This document shows positions 19,069 through 27,953 of a stretch of DNA of 64,000 nucleotides, in pieces; within the stretch, counting starts at the first letter, position 1; every line of letters starts with the position of its first letter. The stretch comes from DATJCV01 sp963707665 (GTDB taxonomy: Bacteria > Pseudomonadota > Gammaproteobacteria > Burkholderiales > Burkholderiaceae_D). The notes under the pieces were generated by a model, which was given only the letters and a program-made list of their open reading frames with translations, ran no database searches and was not told the DNA's origin. The stretch covers positions 372,001-436,000 of the forward strand of contig CAVPQU010000011.1 of NCBI GenBank assembly GCA_963707665.1. Direction: 5' to 3'. Made by a program: the position numbers and the translations under genes.

Positions 19069-20152
19069 ATTCGGCTGCCATCGCGGATTGGTCGGCGAGC
19101 TTGCACAAGCGCCGCGCCGCCTGGGTGAAGGCCGGTGATGAAATGTCGTCCAATGAGATCGCCGTCGCGTGCGCAATCTGAGCGAAGTTACGTTCAATGG
19201 AGCGCAAATAAGCCGGATCGTAATGGTTGCGCAAGAGCTCTTCCACCAGCAACTCCAGTTGCCCGTTGCGTGCCAAAGTCTGCCATCCGCTAATCGTTGC
19301 ACGACCATACAGATTGGACAGGCAATCCAGCTGTGCATTCAGCTGGCCTGGGTCGAGCGAGAAATGCGCATAATCCTGCATCAGCAACTGCACCCGGTGT
19401 GCCAGCGGCAGCTCGAGCGCGATGCACGGCGCAGCGCGCATGTGGTCCATCAGCATATCCGGCACTCGTACATCGCCCACTTTTTTGCTCTCCGATTCGG
19501 CGAATACAATCCGCGTCGGATCGAAACCCCGCAGCGTCTGCCAGATACGGCTCTCGAACATTTTCTGCGTTGGCTGCTGTTCGTCCGGCAATCGGCCCAG
19601 CACCGAGCCGCGATGCGCGGCCATCTGTTCCAGGTCCAGCACCTGCGCGCCAGCCGCAGCCAGTGACTGCAACAGGCGACTCTTGCCGCTGCCGGTCGGA
19701 CCGCAGACGATGCGGAACGTAAAGCGCGCCGGCAATTCCGCCAAGGCTGCACTCACGTGCCGGCGGTAAGCCTTGTAGCCGCCATCCAGCTGCACCGCCG
19801 GCCAGCCGATCCTGGCCAGGATGTGCGCCATCGCGCCGCTGCGGTTGCCGCCGCGCCAGCAATACACCAGCGGCTTCCAGTCGCGGCCATGTGCCATGAA
19901 TTGCGTGTCGATATGATGCGCGATGTTGCGCGCGACGATGGCAGCGCCGGCTTTCTTGGCTTCGAACGGACTGACCTGCTTGTACAGCGTGCCGATCCGC
20001 TTGCGCTCTTCGTCGTCCAGCACCGGGCAGTTGATCGCGCCGGGCAGATGATCTTCGGCGAATTCGGACGGACTGCGGGTGTCGATGATGCTGTCGAAAC
20101 GCTCGAGTTGCGGCAGGATGTCAGAAAAAGTCAGCAGCGCGGGAAACTTCAT
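19067..20152 (-). CDS. mnmH: tRNA 2-selenouridine synthase (MnmH/SelU)
   Basis: A 361-residue protein that replaces sulfur by selenium in the wobble 2-thiouridine of tRNAs for Lys, Glu and Gln, through a geranylated intermediate. N-terminal rhodanese domain with catalytic Cys98 in VYCWRGGNRSG, then a P-loop GPTGSGKS at residues 151-158. Needs selenophosphate from SelD, which is not in this window. It starts four bases after the tesA stop, so the two form a small operon. Confidence 0.93.
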   Translation of the reverse strand: MKFPALLTFSDILPQLERFDSIIDTRSPSEFAEDHLPGAINCPVLDDEERKRIGTLYKQVSPFEAKKAGAAIVARNIAHHIDTQFMAHGRDWKPLVYCWRGGNRSGAMAHILARIGWPAVQLDGGYKAYRRHVSAALAELPARFTFRIVCGPTGSGKSRLLQSLAAAGAQVLDLEQMAAHRGSVLGRLPDEQQPTQKMFESRIWQTLRGFDPTRIVFAESESKKVGDVRVPDMLMDHMRAAPCIALELPLAHRVQLLMQDYAHFSLDPGQLNAQLDCLSNLYGRATISGWQTLARNGQLELLVEELLRNHYDPAYLRSIERNFAQIAHATAISLDDISSPAFTQAARRLCKLADQSAMAAE

Positions 20153-20156
20153 CGAT

Positions 20157-20807
20157 TCACTTCAGGACAAGCGGTTTTAAGTGAGGCCAGACATTCTCCA
20201 GCAACGCCGGCTGCGCTTGCGCGGTCGGATGCAGGCGGTCGGCCTGGAACAGTGCCGGCTGGTCGGCGACTCCCTGCAGGAAGAATGGCACCAGCGCGCA
20301 ACGGGTTTCCTTGGCCAGGCGCGGATACAGCGCGGCGAAACGGCCGGCGTAATCGCGGCCATAATTGGGCGGAATCTGCATGCCCAGCAACAGCGTTCTG
20401 GCTCCGGCTTTCTGCGCCAGCGTGATGAGCGCGCGCAGATTGGCTTCGGTGGCATCCAGCGGCAGGCCGCGCAAGGCGTCGTTGGCGCCGAGCTCGATCA
20501 GGACGATTTGCGGTTGGTGCTGTGCCAGCAGCGCCGGCAGGCGGGTGCGGCCGCCGCTGGTGGTTTCGCCGCTAATGCTGGCGTTGACCACACTGGCGTT
20601 GATATTCTCCGCTTTCAGGCGCTGCTCCAGCAGCGTCACCCAGCCGGAAGCACGCGCCAGACCGTATTCGGCTGACAGGCTGTCACCCAGCACGAGCACG
20701 GTTTTTGATGCAGAATGAGCGCTCGCCGTGAACAGCGCCAGCAGGAGCAGTAGCACGCCGGACCAACCGTTTGCCAATCCAACCCTTTTCACCTGACGAC
20801 GCTGCAT
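20157..20807 (-). CDS. tesA: TesA-like periplasmic GDSL esterase/thioesterase/lysophospholipase
   Basis: Predicted 216 residues. Signal peptide (basic start, hydrophobic run GVLLLLLALFTASAHSA) then GDSL block VLVLGDSLSAEYGL with the nucleophile Ser, oxyanion motif GANDALRG and catalytic DRLHPTAQAQ. The family hydrolyses acyl-CoA, lysophospholipid and esters in the periplasm. The ATG at 20807 overlaps, on the opposite strand, the ATG of the ABC ATPase at 20806. The tesA/ybbA divergence is also the E. coli order. Confidence 0.9.
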   Translation of the reverse strand: MQRRQVKRVGLANGWSGVLLLLLALFTASAHSASKTVLVLGDSLSAEYGLARASGWVTLLEQRLKAENINASVVNASISGETTSGGRTRLPALLAQHQPQIVLIELGANDALRGLPLDATEANLRALITLAQKAGARTLLLGMQIPPNYGRDYAGRFAALYPRLAKETRCALVPFFLQGVADQPALFQADRLHPTAQAQPALLENVWPHLKPLVLK

Positions 20808-21504
20808 GCCTGAAACCTCCACGCCCGAATTTTCATCCAAGAACTCTGCTATTGAAGTACGCCATCTCGCCAAGCGCGTTGCCGACGCGACTGGCACGCT
20901 GACCATCCTGCAAGACATCGATTTTACCGTGCCAGCCGGGGCCACGCTGGCGATCGTAGGCGCGTCGGGCTCAGGAAAATCGACCTTGCTGGGTCTGTTG
21001 GCCGGTCTCGACACGCCGTCAGCCGGCACCGTCAAGATTGACGGCATCGATATCTTTGCACTGGATGAGGATGGCCGCGCCGAATTGCGTAAACAGCGGG
21101 TTGGCTTCGTGTTTCAATCGTTCCAGTTGCTGGCGCACCTGACTGCATTGGAAAACGTGATGTTGCCGCTGGAATTGCGCGGCGAGCGCGCGGTGCAAAC
21201 CAAGGCAACCCAGATGCTGGAGCGGGTCGGCCTCGCCAGCCGCCTGAGGCATTATCCGAAATATCTTTCCGGCGGCGAACAACAGCGGGTGGCGCTGGCG
21301 CGCGCCTTCATCACCGAGCCGCCGCTGCTGCTAGCTGACGAGCCGACCGGCAGTCTCGACTCGGCATCGGGTGAAACGGTGATGCAGCTGATGTTCGACC
21401 TGAATCAGGAGCGCGGTTCGACCTTGGTCCTGGTGACCCACGAAGCGCAGATTGCGGCGCGCTGCCAGCGCACGATCACGCTGGTGGCAGGGCGACTGGT
21501 CTGA
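20806..21504 (+). CDS. YbbA-like ABC transporter ATPase (LolD/MacB subfamily), no permease adjacent
   Basis: A 232-residue ATPase with Walker A GASGSGKST (about residues 50-58), Q loop VFQSFQLL, signature LSGGEQQRVALARA and Walker B LLADEPTGSLD. Subfamily features match LolD/MacB/YbbA export ATPases. In E. coli ybbA is followed by the large permease ybbP; here the gene is followed by a repeat element and the convergent nnr, so the partner is elsewhere or missing. Confidence 0.85.
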   Translation: MPETSTPEFSSKNSAIEVRHLAKRVADATGTLTILQDIDFTVPAGATLAIVGASGSGKSTLLGLLAGLDTPSAGTVKIDGIDIFALDEDGRAELRKQRVGFVFQSFQLLAHLTALENVMLPLELRGERAVQTKATQMLERVGLASRLRHYPKYLSGGEQQRVALARAFITEPPLLLADEPTGSLDSASGETVMQLMFDLNQERGSTLVLVTHEAQIAARCQRTITLVAGRLV

Positions 21505-21513
21505 TTTCTATTG

Positions 21514-21576
21514 GCAGTATGTTGTAAAAATCAATATTTTACGCCAGGAATTGATGGTGATGGTTGGGAGTATCTG
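21514..21576 (+). repeat. 63-bp dispersed intergenic element, copy E
   Basis: Starts GCAGTATGTTG and ends GGAGTATCTG with motifs 53 bp apart; core ATTTTACGCCAG at element position 23. It begins 10 bases after the ATPase stop, in the convergent gap before nnr. Confidence 0.75.
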
Positions 21577-21671
21577 ATCCCGGAAGCGCCATTTTGTGGA
21601 GCGAAAACGAATCCGTAGTGCCTTCAGCCATGAGAAAAATGCGCAGCGGCGCATGGCGCCCGGTCTTGCAC

Positions 21672-23199
21672 TCAAGGACCTCGTGCGCCGCCGTGATCGG
21701 CAATGGCGTGATTCAGGCTGGCGCGAATCGCCGGGATCAGTTCGCTGGCGGTCAGGCCGACTGGCCCACTGCCCCGCGCGACCAGCTGGTCGGCGGCGTC
21801 GCCATGCAGCCAAACCGCCGCCCACGCCGCCGGGGCTGGCGGCCAGCCTTGCGCCAGTAAAGCGCCGCAGACGCCGCTCAGCACATCTCCGGTGCCGGCG
21901 CTGGCCAGCGCCGGATTGCCAGTCGGGTTGATGGTGGCCATGCCGTTGGCTTCCGCGATGACGCTGCCGGAACCTTTCAGCACCACCGTGGCGTTGAAGT
22001 GCCGCGCCAGCGTGCGCGCCGCGGCCAGCCGGTCGGCCTGAACCGCATCAGCCGTTACGCCCAGCAGACGGGCCGCTTCCAGCGGATGGGGCGTCAGCAG
22101 CGTACTGGCACGCCGCAGTCGCAATTTTTGCTGCAAGCCGAGCTCTGCAGCAATCAGGTTCAGCGCATCGGCGTCGATCACCAGCGGCGCATTCGATCCG
22201 AGCGCGTGCGCGAGCACATCGTGTGCCATGCGCGAGTTGCCGAGACCGGGGCCGATCGCCAGCGTCGACGTGGAAAAATCCAGGTCTTGCGCGCGCCGGC
22301 ACATCAGCTCGGGATGGGCGTCGTCAAATGCCACTGCCTGCTCCAGGAAACCGACGAATACTCGCCCGGCGCCGCAGTGCAGGGCGGCGCGTGCGGCGAG
22401 CACCGGCGCGCCGGACATGCCATGCGCACCGCCGACAATCGCGAGGTCGCCGTAGCTGCCCTTGTGCGTGTTCTGCCGACGCGGGCGCAGCCAGCTGGCG
22501 AACAAGGCTGGCGCATTCAAGCGTGCCTGCGCCGGCGGCAATAGCGCCTGGTCGATGGCCAGATCGGCAACCTCGACCAGTCCCGCATAGTCACGACCGT
22601 CGGCGGTATGCAGTCCAGGCTTGTCGCCAATGAAGGTGATGGTGTGCGTCGCCCGAATCGCCAGCTCGCTACCGCTGGCGCCAACCAGATTGCCGGTATC
22701 GGCATTCAGCCCGCTCGGTACATCCAGTGCCAGTACCGGACAGGCCAGGGTGTTGACGTATTCGACCGCCGCGCGCAGGTCGCCAGCCAGCGGTCGGGCC
22801 AGGCCGATGCCGAACAAGCCGTCGATCACGAGTGCCCAGTCGATCGCTGCCAGTGCCGTCAATTGCGCCGGCACCGCAAAACGGACGCCGCTTTGTTCGG
22901 CATGTTCCAGCGCCTGCGTGCAATCCGGAGGCGGTGCTTGCAATCCGGAATAGCGCAAGACATGCGGCTCCAGGCCGGCTTGCGCCAGGTGGGCAGCGGT
23001 TTCCAGTGCATCGCCGCCATTATTTCCGGGACCTGCCAGCAGCAGAACCTTGGCGCCGCCAGCCCGTATTCGACACCAGCGTCAGCGCCAGGTCGGCTGC
23101 AGCCTTGCCCGCCCGTCGCATCAGGGTGCCCGGTGGCAAGCTTGCCAACGCTGCCTGTTCGACGGCGCGAATTTGGGTGACGGAATAAAGTGGGCTCAT
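21672..23199 (-). CDS. nnr: Bifunctional NAD(P)HX epimerase/dehydratase Nnr (one inserted base)
   Basis: Repairs damaged hydrated NAD(P)H. The N-terminal YjeF_N epimerase domain starts MSPLYSVTQIRAVEQAAL at 23199 with AGPGNNGGDA as its signature; the C-terminal ADP-dependent dehydratase carries GSYGDLAIVGG and NPALASAGTGDVLSG. The frame changes at about 23061: ...LVSNTG then one extra base, then GGAKVLLLAGPGNNGG. Removing it gives 508 residues, normal for the fused form. Confidence 0.88.
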
Positions 23200-23264
23200 G
23201 GTGCCGTAAGAATAGACGAAAGCGCTCCGCGTGGCAGCCGGCATGACTTTCACATGAATTGCTT

Positions 23265-24143
23265 TCAACCGTCCTTCCAGCTCTGCGCCATATCAAACGC
23301 AAAGTCGCGGTAGGAGCGGGGTGGGCGCCCCAACAAGGCTGACATGCGTTCAACCGCCTGCTTGCTTGCCACCATGCCGTCCTTTTGGAAGCGACCCATC
23401 ATCAGCCGCATGTCGCGCGCCATCCAGCCGGGGGCGAATGTTTTGAAACGCGCCTCAAATGCGTCGAGATCATTGCCGCCATAGACAATGGGCTTGCCCA
23501 GCGCCTCTGACCAGATTTGAGCAATGGCGTTTCCGGTCAGCACATGCGGGCCGACCAGTTCGATCGTTTGCCGCGGCAAGCGGCTTGTGGCACGTTCTCT
23601 TTCCAGCAAGGCCGATACGACAATATCGGCGATGTCCCGCGTGTCGACCATCGCGATGCCAACGTCGCCAAGCGGCATCGGATAGATGCCGTGTCCCAGC
23701 AGCGCCTCTTTGAGCGAAACATCGTTCTGCATGAAATACGCGGGTCGCAAGATCGTCGCCCCGAGGTCGAATTGCTCGATCATGCGTTCCACTGTGTACT
23801 TGCCGGTGAAATGCGGCACGTCGGTAAACGGCTCGGAATTGAGCACCGAGAAGTACACGATGCGTTGAATGCCAGCGTCGCCTGCCAGTGACAAGGTGAT
23901 CAACGCCTGTGTCACTTCGTCCGGCGTGACTGCATTCAGCAGAAAGAGCGTATCAATGCCATCGAGCGCCGCGCGCATCGATTCGACGTCGGTCATATCG
24001 CCGTGCGCCACGGTGACGCCGGCGGGCAAGCTCGCTGCGCCAGGGTTGCGTACAAGCGCTCGTACCGACGCGCGTTGCGCGGCGAGCTGTCGCACGATCT
24101 GGGAGCCAATGGCGCCGGTACTGCCGGTCACAAGGATAGTCAT
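23265..24143 (-). CDS. NmrA-like NAD(P)-binding protein
   Basis: A 292-residue atypical short-chain dehydrogenase. Rossmann motif GSTGAIGSQIVRQL at the N-terminus, followed by LVRNPGAASLPAGVTVAHGDMTD. The family includes NmrA-type redox sensors and NAD(P)H:quinone-reductase-like QOR2 proteins; the catalytic Tyr-Lys pair of classical enzymes is not obvious. The ATG at 24143 is preceded by AAAGGA at good spacing, preferred over 24197. It is divergent from a LysR gene across a 107-bp region holding an inverted repeat, so it is probably that regulator's target. Confidence 0.75.
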   Translation of the reverse strand: MTILVTGSTGAIGSQIVRQLAAQRASVRALVRNPGAASLPAGVTVAHGDMTDVESMRAALDGIDTLFLLNAVTPDEVTQALITLSLAGDAGIQRIVYFSVLNSEPFTDVPHFTGKYTVERMIEQFDLGATILRPAYFMQNDVSLKEALLGHGIYPMPLGDVGIAMVDTRDIADIVVSALLERERATSRLPRQTIELVGPHVLTGNAIAQIWSEALGKPIVYGGNDLDAFEARFKTFAPGWMARDMRLMMGRFQKDGMVASKQAVERMSALLGRPPRSYRDFAFDMAQSWKDG

Positions 24144-24198
24144 GTCCATTCCTTTCAAAATATGCAAATAGGAGGAGTTGATCTTGACAGTTTTCATG

Positions 24199-24247
24199 GT
24201 GAGACGATAGAAGTAGTATTTAAACAGTTCGTCTCACAAATGGAACG
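24199..24247. promoter_or_regulatory. Perfect 9-bp inverted repeat in the NmrA/LysR divergent region
   Basis: GTGAGACGA (24199-24207) and TCGTCTCAC (24239-24247), 31 bp apart and centred 40 bp apart. The right arm ends three bases before the LysR start codon. A likely operator of the divergent LysR protein. Confidence 0.6.
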
Positions 24248-24250
24248 GTT

Positions 24251-25138
24251 ATGGACTTGAATGCACTGGCCGACTTTAGCGTGGTGGTGGTTCATGGTGG
24301 CTTTGGCCGAGCAAGCAGGGCGACCGGACGTCCCAAAGCCAGTCTGTCACGCCGGGTGATGCAGTTGGAGCAGAGCCTCGGCATACGTCTGTTTCAGCGC
24401 GGGTCGCGCAACCTGGCGCTGACCGAAGAAGGCGCTGCGCTGCACGCGAGCATCACGAGCGGGCTGAGTGAACTGAAAGAGGCGGTCGAGGCGATCAGTA
24501 CGCGTTCGCACTCACCTAGCGGCCGCTTGCGGATCAGCGCTCCGACCTTATTTGCGTATGAATCGCTGGGGAAGCTGGCGGCGACGTATATTGCGGCCTA
24601 TCCCCAAGTGGTCATCGAAATTATCGCGGAAGACCGCTTCGTCAATCCGATTGCGGACGACTACGATGTGGTCATCAGAGCCAACCCCGCCCCCGACAGC
24701 GCGCTGGCAGGCCGTTGTTTCTCGCATGATGAGCTGGTCGTGGTGGCATCGCCGCTGGTAAAGCGTCCACCCGGAACAGGGGCAGAAGGGCAGCCGGTTG
24801 CCGCGGTCACGCTATTGTCGGCCCCGGCCAAAGAGCTTTGGCGCATGGCCGGCGTGGATGGCGAGCGCGTATTGCTGCCGCAGGCGGTGGCGCGCTTTTC
24901 GTCGATCTCGATGGTGCACGATGCCGCACTTGCCGGCGCCGGAGCGGCCGTGCTGCCGCTGTCAAGAGTCCGCGACGACTTGGAAAGCGGCAAGCTTGCA
25001 ATGTGGGGCACGCTGCCGGGGCGCAGCGTCGAAGTCTGGGCGCTGTTCGCGTCGCGGCGCCATTTAAGCCCCAAGATCAGAACCTTTGTCGCGCTCCTAT
25101 CGGAATCCTTCCTCGGCGCGAATTCCAAGCCGGTGTAG
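24251..25138 (+). CDS. LysR family transcriptional regulator
   Basis: A 295-residue regulator. Winged helix-turn-helix at residues 1-60 (MDLNALADFSVVVVHGGFGRASRATG, then ASLSRRVMQLEQSLGIRLFQR), then a periplasmic-binding-protein-like effector domain from about residue 90. Members of this type usually regulate the divergent gene in response to a small molecule or redox state. The helix-turn-helix lies close to the family norm. The effector cannot be told from sequence. Confidence 0.88.
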   Translation: MDLNALADFSVVVVHGGFGRASRATGRPKASLSRRVMQLEQSLGIRLFQRGSRNLALTEEGAALHASITSGLSELKEAVEAISTRSHSPSGRLRISAPTLFAYESLGKLAATYIAAYPQVVIEIIAEDRFVNPIADDYDVVIRANPAPDSALAGRCFSHDELVVVASPLVKRPPGTGAEGQPVAAVTLLSAPAKELWRMAGVDGERVLLPQAVARFSSISMVHDAALAGAGAAVLPLSRVRDDLESGKLAMWGTLPGRSVEVWALFASRRHLSPKIRTFVALLSESFLGANSKPV

Positions 25139-25153
25139 CACCGGCAAACGCGC

Positions 25154-26479
25154 TTATGGTGTCTGTGGCAAAGCAGTTGGGGCGATCGCGCGCGCGACCG
25201 CCAGCAGGTGCCCATCGCGCATCGCGGGCGCGGCCAGCATCAATCCCACCGGCAGCGTGCCGGCGGCGTGGCAGGGCAGAGAAATCGCGCAGCCGTCCAG
25301 CAGATTGATCGCCGACGGATTGCGCAGCAGCAGGCGATTGGCATGGAAGAAGGCGTCGTCGGATGCTTCCAGCTCTGCGATCGGCGGTGCCACCAGTGGC
25401 ACGGTCGGCATCAGCAGCGCGTCGAACGGCGCCAACTCGGCTTCCATGCGGGCGATCCAGTCGCGTCGCTGGCGCAGGCAGTCGATGTAATCGGCCGCGC
25501 TCATCTTTTCACCGAGCTTGATGCGCCACGCGACGCGTGGGTCGTATTGTGCTTCGTGTGCGCTCAGCATGGTGCGGTGCCAGGCATAGGCTTCGGCCGG
25601 GGCAAAGCGATTGATCGATGCGCTGTCGTTCAGCAGCGTCAGCGGCAGGTCGACAATGCTGGCGCCGGCCGCCGACAAGCGTGACAGCGCAGCGGCAAAC
25701 GATGCCGCGACATGGGCATCCAGCGCGTCGAGCATCAGCGTTTGCGGCACCGCCAGCCGCAGTCCCGCCAATGGCAGCTCGGGGATGGTCAGCACTTGGC
25801 CGGACAGGATGCGATCGAGCAGGATGCAGTCCTCGACCGAGCGGGTCATCGCGCAGAGTGTGTCAAGCGTAGTGGACAGCGGCACGGCGCCGGCGGTCGG
25901 CACCCGGCGCGCGGTCGATTTGAAGCCGACCAAGCCGCACAGCGCAGCCGGAATGCGAATCGAACCGCCGGTATCGGAACCGACGGCGGCCACGCAATAT
26001 CCGCCTGCCACCGACACCGCGCTACCGGACGAAGAGCCGCCGGGAATCCGTGCCACGGCTGCATCGGCTGGATTGGCCGGCGTGCCGTAGTGCGGATTGA
26101 TGCCAACCCCGGAGAATGCGAATTCGGTCATGTTGGTCTTGCCGATGATGGCGGCGCCGGCCGCACGCAGGCGCGCAACCACCGGCGCATCGCTACCGGC
26201 AGCAGGCGCGCCTTGCAGCACGGTCGAGCCGGCCAGCGTGGTTTCGCCGGCGATATCGAGCAGATCCTTGACTGACACCGGCAGCCCGGCCAGTGGAGAC
26301 AGTGTGACGCCAGCACTGCGCATGGCATCCGCATGCTGGGCGGCGGCGCGGGCGCTAGTCGGGTAGAGTCGGGTGAACACCGACCGGCTGGCTTGCGCGG
26401 CGTCCAGGCAGGCATCCATCAGCGCTTGCCGCGCGCTGGTGCGCAGTGAAGAGATGGCGGTGGTAAGCGGTTGTTTCAT
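25154..26479 (-). CDS. Amidase signature family hydrolase
   Basis: About 441 residues. The Ser-cisSer-Lys triad is complete: Lys in LPVSVKDLLDIAGE, cis-Ser in RIPGGSSSGSAV and nucleophile Ser in GSDTGGSIRIPAALCG. It hydrolyses an amide, substrate unknown; it is not GatA in context (no gatB or gatC). Convergent with the LysR gene with only 15 bases between. Start chosen at MKQPLTT (26479); three more residues are possible. Confidence 0.88.
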   Translation of the reverse strand: MKQPLTTAISSLRTSARQALMDACLDAAQASRSVFTRLYPTSARAAAQHADAMRSAGVTLSPLAGLPVSVKDLLDIAGETTLAGSTVLQGAPAAGSDAPVVARLRAAGAAIIGKTNMTEFAFSGVGINPHYGTPANPADAAVARIPGGSSSGSAVSVAGGYCVAAVGSDTGGSIRIPAALCGLVGFKSTARRVPTAGAVPLSTTLDTLCAMTRSVEDCILLDRILSGQVLTIPELPLAGLRLAVPQTLMLDALDAHVAASFAAALSRLSAAGASIVDLPLTLLNDSASINRFAPAEAYAWHRTMLSAHEAQYDPRVAWRIKLGEKMSAADYIDCLRQRRDWIARMEAELAPFDALLMPTVPLVAPPIAELEASDDAFFHANRLLLRNPSAINLLDGCAISLPCHAAGTLPVGLMLAAPAMRDGHLLAVARAIAPTALPQTP

Positions 26480-26589
26480 GGCAGGCATTCTTTAGCAGTG
26501 GCGAGCGAGGCTATCAAAAAACGCGAACAAATCTCCGCGGGAACGACAGGAAAAATCGGGGCAGTTAACACTATGACCAACAATGACAT

Positions 26590-26652
26590 GGAGTATGTTC
26601 AAATATCGACCATTTCATATGCGAAATTGATGGCTTATACATGGAGTATATG
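26590..26652 (+). repeat. 63-bp dispersed intergenic element, copy B
   Basis: Starts GGAGTATGTTC and ends GGAGTATATG, motifs 53 bp apart; core ATTTCATATGCG at element position 23, identical to copy A 28 kb away. It lies in the 340-bp gap between the amidase start and the LhgO-like gene; I see nothing else in that gap. Confidence 0.8.
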
Positions 26653-26819
26653 ATCGAGAACAGCATTTTTCCGATACGTCTGCCCAACGATGCCGGAGCG
26701 GCCAAAGCAAAACCATCGTACATGGCTATGCGATGCCGGGCATATTGCGCCCGACGCCGCAAGCCGCAAGGCTCGCGTTCGCACACGAAACGGCGCCGCC
26801 CCTCCGGGCGCATGTGCAA

Positions 26820-27953
26820 TCAGCACCGGGCCGATCCCGATCGATTGGCGGCGATGATCTGCAACACATGTTCGGCGATCGCCGGCGCGGCAGTCAGGCC
26901 CGGCGACTCGATTCCATACAAGCCGAGGTAGTGCGGATTGCGATGCGATGCAAACAGAAAATCGGCAGCGGGCATGCCCGGACCGCTGATTTTTGGCCGG
27001 ATTCCGGCGTAGGCGGGCTGCAAGGCAGCATCCGGCAACTCCGGCCAATAACGGCGGATCACGGCCTCGAATTGATCTGCGCGGCCCGGATCGACGCCAT
27101 AATCCAGCGCTTGATCGGACTGCTCCAGCCACTCGACATCAGGGCCAAAGCGCGCCTGCCCCGCCAGATCAAGCGTCAGATGCACTCCCAAGCCGCCCGG
27201 CTCCGGCAGCGGATAGATCAGGTGCGAAAAAGGGGACCGGGCGACCAGCGAAAAATAATTTCCCTTGGCAAACCACGCAGAGGGCAGCGTGCTCTGCTCG
27301 AGCCCGTCAATGCGGCGGGCCAGCGCCGGTGCGTGCAGTCCGGCGCAGTTGATGAGCAACTTGGCTTCCAGCTCCAGCGCGGTTCCGGCACCGGCAACCT
27401 GCAAGACGATGCCATGCGTGTCGGCGGCGGCTCCTTGCACCTCGCTGTTGAAGGCAAACAGCACGCCGGCGGTTTGCGCGTCGCCCTGCAGCGCCAGCAT
27501 CGCGCCATGGCTGTCGATGATGCCGGAAAGCGGCGAGTAAAGTGCCGCGACGCAGGCCAGCGCCGGCTCCAGAGCGCGGGCCTGATCCGCGCTCAGGGCA
27601 ACCACTTCAGTGCAGCCATTGGCATGCGCCTGTGCTTCGAGTTGCTGTAATTGCGGACGCTGGGTCTCGGCGGTGGCGACGATCAGCTTGCCGCACAGTC
27701 GATGTGCCACGCCCCGTTCGGCGCAATAACGTACCCATGCCGCACGGCCAGCCACGCACAGTCGCGCCTTCAGGCTGCCGGCTGGGTAATACAGGCCTGC
27801 GTGCAGCACTTCGCTGCTGCGCGAACTGGTGCCCATGCCGATTCCCGGCTGTCGCTCAATGACCAGGACCTCGCGCCCGGCCAGCGCCAAGGCGCGCGCT
27901 ACCGCCAGTCCGACGACGCCGGCACCGACCACCACGCAATCGACCTTATCCAT
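26820..27953 (-). CDS. FAD-dependent oxidoreductase, L-2-hydroxyglutarate oxidase-like
   Basis: A 377-residue DAO-fold flavoprotein. FAD motif VVVGAGVVGLAVARAL at the N-terminus, then SSRSSEVLHAGLYYPAGSLKARLC, the motif typical of LhgO/L2HGDH, and C-terminal YLGLYGIESPGLTAAPAIAEHV. It probably oxidises an L-2-hydroxyacid such as L-2-hydroxyglutarate. It overlaps the DadA-like gene upstream by 8 bases, so the pair is translationally coupled. A related substrate is possible. Confidence 0.8.
   Translation of the reverse strand: MDKVDCVVVGAGVVGLAVARALALAGREVLVIERQPGIGMGTSSRSSEVLHAGLYYPAGSLKARLCVAGRAAWVRYCAERGVAHRLCGKLIVATAETQRPQLQQLEAQAHANGCTEVVALSADQARALEPALACVAALYSPLSGIIDSHGAMLALQGDAQTAGVLFAFNSEVQGAAADTHGIVLQVAGAGTALELEAKLLINCAGLHAPALARRIDGLEQSTLPSAWFAKGNYFSLVARSPFSHLIYPLPEPGGLGVHLTLDLAGQARFGPDVEWLEQSDQALDYGVDPGRADQFEAVIRRYWPELPDAALQPAYAGIRPKISGPGMPAADFLFASHRNPHYLGLYGIESPGLTAAPAIAEHVLQIIAANRSGSARC

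Noticed and set aside
25154..26479. Amidase as GatA of tRNA-dependent amidation
   Set aside because: The triad fits any amidase-signature enzyme; gatB and gatC are absent and the N-terminal sequence is unlike GatA.
26571..26819. Short open frames around the repeat copy at 26590
   Set aside because: No ribosome site, no family likeness, and they are created by the repeat and its flanks.
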